A DNA stretch of 64,000 nt, taken from positions 1 to 64,000 of the forward strand of contig JACKMX010000008.1 of NCBI GenBank assembly GCA_024235175.1, given 5' to 3'. The position numbers and the translations under genes are program-made. How positions within the stretch are numbered: the first letter of the stretch is position 1; each line of letters begins with the position of its first letter. Below are positions 60,973-64,000 of the stretch, piece by piece. Origin of the DNA: Chromatiaceae bacterium. Lineage in GTDB: Bacteria; Pseudomonadota; Gammaproteobacteria; Chromatiales; Chromatiaceae. The notes under the pieces are model-generated. The model was not told where the DNA came from. It made no database searches and was given only the letters and a program-made list of their open reading frames with translations.

Positions 60973-60998
60973 ACATCACAAATCTGTTAAATTAACAT
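60970..60998 (+). promoter_or_regulatory. Promoter of the tRNA-Ala/tRNA-Glu pair
   Basis: TAGACA (60970-60975) and TAACAT (60993-60998) with a 17-base spacer; the -35 box overlaps the glnS stop codon. Expected start near 61005, about nine bases before tRNA-Ala. Confidence 0.65.
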
Positions 60999-61013
60999 GC
61001 GCCTCTTGCTTGA

Positions 61014-61089
61014 GGGGCCATAGCTCAGCTGGGAGAGCGCAACACTGGCAGTGTTGAGGTCAGCGGTTCGATCCCGCTTGGCTCCACCA
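61014..61089 (+). tRNA. tRNA-Ala(GGC)
   Basis: 76 bases with encoded CCA. Acceptor GGGGCCA/TGGCTCC contains the G3-U70 identity pair of tRNA-Ala. D-stem GCTC/GAGC, anticodon stem CAACA/TGTTG with loop CTGGCAG (anticodon GGC), T-loop TTCGATC. Reads GCC. Confidence 0.96.
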
Positions 61090-61102
61090 GAATGGTAAAG
61101 GG

Positions 61103-61130
61103 AAAGCCGGATAGGTTCAGCGCCGGCTTT
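61103..61130 (+). terminator. Hairpin between tRNA-Ala and tRNA-Glu
   Basis: AAAGCCGG (61103-61110) with CCGGCTTT (61123-61130), 12-base loop, then ATTCTTT. Possible partial terminator or processing spacer between the two tRNAs. Confidence 0.5.
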
Positions 61131-61150
61131 ATTCTTTACAAATCCAACAC

Positions 61151-61226
61151 GTCCCGTTCATCTAGAGGCCTAGGATACGGCCCTTTCACGGCTGGTACAG
61201 GGGTTCGACTCCCCTACGGGACGCCA
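61151..61226 (+). tRNA. tRNA-Glu(TTC)
   Basis: 76 bases with encoded CCA. Acceptor GTCCCGT/ACGGGAC, anticodon stem CGGCC/GGCTG with loop CTTTCAC (anticodon TTC), T-stem GGGGT/CCCCT-type with TTCGACT loop. Well-formed cloverleaf. The next genes (61459-62612) are AT-richer than the surroundings, so this tRNA may be the left edge of an acquired segment. Confidence 0.95.
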
Positions 61227-61234
61227 AAGAAATG

Positions 61235-61265
61235 AAGCACTTACGACAAAATCGGAGTGCTTTTT
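61235..61265 (+). terminator. Terminator after tRNA-Glu
   Basis: AAGCACT (61235-61241) pairs with AGTGCTT (61256-61262) around a 14-base loop and is followed by TTTTT (61261-61265). Confidence 0.8.
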
Positions 61266-61458
61266 CTATGTGGGTTGAAAAAACAGTAAAGATCTTGCTG
61301 GCAAATTGCTGATACCTGAACGATCTGCAACGCTTTTCCGTTCAACCACCCAAACCGTCCCATATAATCCACTTTTGTCTGAAAAGCGTGGTCTATACTT
61401 TAAACTTACCTGTTTGCTTGCTGGGTTAAACATCCGTGAAAAGCGTGAGGTAGACAGA

Positions 61459-61884
61459 ATGCCTTCCTTTACCCGTGTCTCCATCTTCAGTGTCATGTTG
61501 TTTCTCTTTGAAATCCCTCTTATTTATGCAGACATGCAATTACCTGAGCAAGATCTTATAGATGGTCTTCAGTTTCAGGGACAAACAGGTGAACTTGGTA
61601 AAGGAGACCACCACCAAGACACGATAACCTTCAAGAATGGACAATTCAGATCGCTTGATTGTGAAGAGTGGGGTTTTGGTCCGGCGTCATACAAATACAT
61701 GAGGGAAGGTGATTCAATTCATTTCAGTGCCACCTTACCCAGCCCCGATAGAGGGACACTTGAATGGAACGGAACAATTAAAGGTGAAGTGGCAGAGGCC
61801 GAGTTTCGGTGGCGTCATCAGCGATGGTACGGGAATATAGATCGGCGGTACTGGTTTAAGGGAAAACTGAAAAAAACAGAGTAG
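61459..61884 (+). CDS. Exported hypothetical protein
   Basis: 141 residues from ATG 61459 with GAGG upstream; upstream in-frame codons to 61306 lack a ribosome-binding site. Signal peptide about 1-24 (SFTRVSIFSVMLFLFEIPLIYA). The mature part looks beta-rich (DTITFKNGQFRSLDCEEWGFGP, HFSATLPSPDRGTLEWNG, FRWRHQRWYG). A single cysteine in the mature region. No family recognised. Lower GC than the neighbours and only 50 bases before the next membrane protein gene. Confidence 0.75.
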   Translation: MPSFTRVSIFSVMLFLFEIPLIYADMQLPEQDLIDGLQFQGQTGELGKGDHHQDTITFKNGQFRSLDCEEWGFGPASYKYMREGDSIHFSATLPSPDRGTLEWNGTIKGEVAEAEFRWRHQRWYGNIDRRYWFKGKLKKTE

Positions 61885-61934
61885 CAGGATCTGCTGCGGA
61901 TGACTTTTATCGTGTCGAATTACGACTGCTCCTG

Positions 61935-62612
61935 ATGGTACCAAATGACAACTTGACTGATGCCCGGCGTAGCGTCAAGTGGATGGCAATCATTGGAAAG
62001 CTCTCATTGATTGTCCTTGTTATCACGCTTGCCAATATTTCAGTTTCATACCTGATAGACAATCTGGGGATTCAAATTTGGCCCGAATACATGGAAATTG
62101 TAGACCGGGCAGTGCTGCTTGGCGTGCTTTTGTATATCTGCCTTATGGCAATGCCTTTTTTACCTGGAGTTGAAATAGGACTGACACTGATGATCGTGTT
62201 AGGACCGAAGGGTGTCGCGATAATTTATGCTTGTACAATAATCGCGCTTGTTATTGGTTTTGGGCTGGGCAGAATCATTCCTGCCAAGCTCTTGATTTCA
62301 TTGCTTGAGTGGTTACATCTCAAACACGCAGCAAATCTGTTGAGTGAATTCAATGGGGTTCCACCGGAAAAGCGCCTTGAGTATCTTAGCCAAAGAGCCT
62401 CTATAAAATTTGTTCCGTCCTTATTGAAATACCGATATATCGTCTTGGCTGTATTGTTCAACTTACCCGGAAATGCTCTGATTGGAGGTGGAGGGGGGAT
62501 AGCGATGATGGCTGGCATGAGCAGACTCTATTCTTTTTCTGTTTACTGCCTTGCAGTCTCTCTCGCGATTCTTCCGGTACCTATGTTTTTCTTACTGTCT
62601 AAATTGCTCTAG
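61935..62612 (+). CDS. Polytopic membrane protein, possible VTT/DedA-like
   Basis: 225 residues, about five or six membrane segments (20-38, 57-75, 80-100, 98-118, 165-185, 198-222). The segments FLPGVEIGLTLMIVLGPKGVAIIY and FNLPGNALIGGGGGIAMM resemble the glycine/proline-rich re-entrant loops of VTT (DedA/TVP38) proteins, but the match is weak. No clear ribosome-binding site before ATG 61935. AT-richer than the chromosome average seen here. The stop codon lies inside a long perfect palindrome. Confidence 0.75.
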   Translation: MVPNDNLTDARRSVKWMAIIGKLSLIVLVITLANISVSYLIDNLGIQIWPEYMEIVDRAVLLGVLLYICLMAMPFLPGVEIGLTLMIVLGPKGVAIIYACTIIALVIGFGLGRIIPAKLLISLLEWLHLKHAANLLSEFNGVPPEKRLEYLSQRASIKFVPSLLKYRYIVLAVLFNLPGNALIGGGGGIAMMAGMSRLYSFSVYCLAVSLAILPVPMFFLLSKLL

Positions 62613-62648
62613 GAGGATCCGCACCGCCCGCGGTGCGGATCCTCCTAG
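62609..62648. other. Perfect palindrome, 19-base arms
   Basis: Arm 62609-62627 (CTAGGAGGATCCGCACCGC) is exactly complementary to 62630-62648, with two bases between. It overlaps the TAG stop of the membrane protein gene and precedes a second small palindrome, AGGTCA/TGACCT (about 62646-62660). There is no T-tract, so it is not a simple terminator; it could be a bidirectional transcription stop between the convergent genes, or a recombination or protein-binding site. Confidence 0.85.
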
Positions 62649-62707
62649 GTCAGTTTGACCTCTATGAGGGAACTTCGAATGACTTGAAGTGCCTGCGGCG
62701 ATCACCA

Positions 62708-63502
62708 CTATAGAACCAGCAGTGCCAGGCCAAGCAGTAACCGGTAGATCACGAACGGCAGCATTCCCATCTTTTCTATCAGCTTCAGAAAAAAGTGGAT
62801 GCAGAGGTAAGCGCTGACGAAGGAGAGTGCGGCACCCAGCAACAGCTCTTTCCACATCACGGGGAGGTCTGACTGAAACAGGTCCAGCGTCACAAGCGCT
62901 CCCGACATCAGGATGGTGGGGATGGCAAGCAGGAAGGAAAACCGTGAGGCGGCCTCACGTGTCAGGCCAAGCATCAGTCCGGCAGTCATGGTGATGCCGG
63001 ATCTCGATGTTCCCGGTATTATTGCCAGCGCCTGAAAAACACCGATCACCAGTGCGTCTTTCCAGATCAGGGAATACTCGTCCCGTGTGCGTCTTCCTTT
63101 GATGTCGAACCAGTAGAGCAGTAAGCCGAAGAGTATCGTGCTTACTGCGATAACCAGCGTCGAGCGCAGATCGGTTTCCACCAGTGATTTGAATATTCCG
63201 CCGATGACAACGATGGGAAGCGTGGCCAGAATAATCATCCACACCATTTGCGACTCTCTGGTAGGAGTGCCGCTCGCTCTCAGCGAGAGGAGAAAGTCAC
63301 GGAGCATACGCGCAATATCTGTACGGAAATAGCCGATTACCGCAAGCAGCGAACCCAGATGAACGGCGACATCGAAAGCGAACCCCTGGTCCTGATAGCC
63401 CAGGAGCCGGGGGGTCAGGATCAAATGTGCCGAGCTGGAGATGGGCAGGAATTCGGTAAAGCCCTGTACCAGGGAGAGGATAAGAATTTGAATGGTATCC
63501 AT
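62708..63502 (-). CDS. uppP: Undecaprenyl-diphosphatase
   Basis: 264 residues. UppP/BacA membrane phosphatase that recycles undecaprenyl diphosphate for peptidoglycan synthesis. Hallmarks: SLVQGFTEFLPISSSAHLIL with the catalytic glutamate, and IPGTSRSGITMTAGLMLG. About eight membrane segments. ATG 63502. Downstream side faces the palindrome at 62609-62648. Confidence 0.96.
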   Translation of the reverse strand: MDTIQILILSLVQGFTEFLPISSSAHLILTPRLLGYQDQGFAFDVAVHLGSLLAVIGYFRTDIARMLRDFLLSLRASGTPTRESQMVWMIILATLPIVVIGGIFKSLVETDLRSTLVIAVSTILFGLLLYWFDIKGRRTRDEYSLIWKDALVIGVFQALAIIPGTSRSGITMTAGLMLGLTREAASRFSFLLAIPTILMSGALVTLDLFQSDLPVMWKELLLGAALSFVSAYLCIHFFLKLIEKMGMLPFVIYRLLLGLALLVL

Positions 63503-63644
63503 AAATTATTGTTTATTGCCTGTCTTGTCCGCAGTTTCGGTGTGCGGATTCTAGGCCGTTGTGCTGAATTACACCAGTGCAGGAGCCGGTGTGTTGTGCT
63601 GCTTGCCCGTACATTGCGCAGCGGGTTGCGCAGAGCGTCTCGTT

Positions 63645-63696
63645 GGCATGCATTTCGGACAGCAAACGGTTCCGGGGGATTCTGAGATAGGTTCTA
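63645..63696. repeat. Dispersed repeat, family 1, copy C
   Basis: GGCATGCATTTCGGACAGCA and CGGTTCCGGGGGATTCTGAG, then ATAGGTTCTA, match the right half of copy A. The final CTA (63694-63696) is the stop codon of the adjacent minus-strand gene, the same geometry as copy A. Confidence 0.7.
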
Positions 63697-64000
63697 ATCT
63701 GACGGTATCAGTCGATAAGTGAGCCATTCCAAGATCTGGGGGATACCCCGGGATGACGCGACTGCTGCAATCCAGCCGGTTTCTGGTGCAAAGTTGACTG
63801 CGGGAATTGTATCGTCCGTCTGGCTGAAGACCCCGCTGCCTTTACATTTTGCCCGCGCCTCCAACTCAGTCCACAACTGAAAAAAACGAACTTTTTGCCG
63901 GGGTTCATCCATGGCGGCAAGCGTCTTTTGAACTTCTGCTCCAAATATCTTTCTGGAGATCGCCAACAGATTTGGTTGCTGTTTCAGCGGTTCCATGTCA
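63694..64000 (-). CDS. 4'-phosphopantetheinyl transferase-like protein, partial
   Basis: The frame is open to the window edge, so the N-terminal half is missing (Sfp-type enzymes have about 230 residues; about 100 are visible). The segment RFFQLWTELEARAKCKGSG fits the conserved W-x3-EA-x2-K-x2G signature of phosphopantetheinyl transferases, where the glutamate and lysine bind Mg-CoA. It would activate acyl or peptidyl carrier proteins. The ATG at 63996 is probably internal. Stop TAG is provided by repeat copy C. Confidence 0.65.
   Translation of the reverse strand, partial: DMEPLKQQPNLLAISRKIFGAEVQKTLAAMDEPRQKVRFFQLWTELEARAKCKGSGVFSQTDDTIPAVNFAPETGWIAAVASSRGIPQILEWLTYRLIPSD

Overview
This window is a continuous, densely coded chromosomal segment of a gammaproteobacterium. 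The evidence is the classic gammaproteobacterial block thrS-infC-rpmI-rplT-pheS-pheT-ihfA-merR-tRNA-Pro at the left end, tRNA genes that encode their CCA ends, bacterial-type Shine-Dalgarno sites and moderately high GC. GTP-type PEP carboxykinase, remnants of uptake-hydrogenase maturation (hupF/hypC-hupK), a Sco-type copper protein, abundant c-di-GMP signalling and a B12 importer suggest a free-living or facultatively symbiotic chemolithotroph of the Chromatiales/Sedimenticola type. That genus-level placement is inference from protein character only. I see no phage, plasmid, IS transposase or CRISPR array.

Layout. 1-7100: translation block, IHF alpha, a MerR-type regulator and tRNA-Pro(GGG). 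7193-11169: a membrane PAS-PAS-GGDEF-EAL protein and an anchored hypothetical protein. 11170-11674: a gene-free stretch holding a MITE-like element. 11675-14944: quinone oxidoreductase and pckG. 15060-18657: an overlapping helicase/exonuclease pair resembling MrfA-MrfB (YprA-YprB). 18757-20631: a small exported protein and a ZnuA-like/Sco fusion. 20634-24224 (minus): PKMT-type methyltransferase, NYN-LOTUS RNase, a small coupled ORF and a helical hypothetical protein. 24349-25890: hupF/hypC and hupK. 25931-27761: small proteins, OsmC and YqcC. 27973-35032 (minus): a complete moxR-DUF58-DUF4381-batA-batB/C-batD aerotolerance-type operon, with a 27-residue polyglutamine tract in BatB. 35208-42534 (minus): lexA, then a signalling block (REC-GGDEF, hybrid kinase with Hpt, REC-SpoIIE-HATPase) and an RRM-like protein.

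42802-46082: a histidine phosphatase (CobC-like) facing btuD-btuC-btuF. 46251-51047: HDOD protein, sprT, a histone-deacetylase-like hydrolase with a coupled 67-residue partner, a CBS protein, DUF2835 and an EamA transporter. 51059-57117 (minus): DUF1329-DUF1302-RND export-type operon behind a good sigma70 promoter. 57580-61226: tRNA-Val(CAC), gltX, glnS, tRNA-Ala(GGC), tRNA-Glu(TTC). 61459-62612: a visibly AT-richer pair of genes directly after tRNA-Glu, ending in a perfect 19-bp-arm palindrome. 62708-64000: uppP and the 3' part of a phosphopantetheinyl-transferase-like gene.

The most unusual items are: (i) the ZnuA-like/Sco fusion in which the three histidine ligands of ZnuA align with aromatic residues; (ii) two dispersed intergenic repeat families (three and two copies) plus a separate terminal-inverted-repeat element; (iii) a direct-repeat operator candidate overlapping the lexA -10 box in place of a classical SOS box; (iv) a MrfAB-like repair pair; and (v) the hybrid-kinase/SpoIIE/diguanylate cyclase block next to an RRM-like protein. 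All assignments are from reading sequence and protein motifs; no database search was run.
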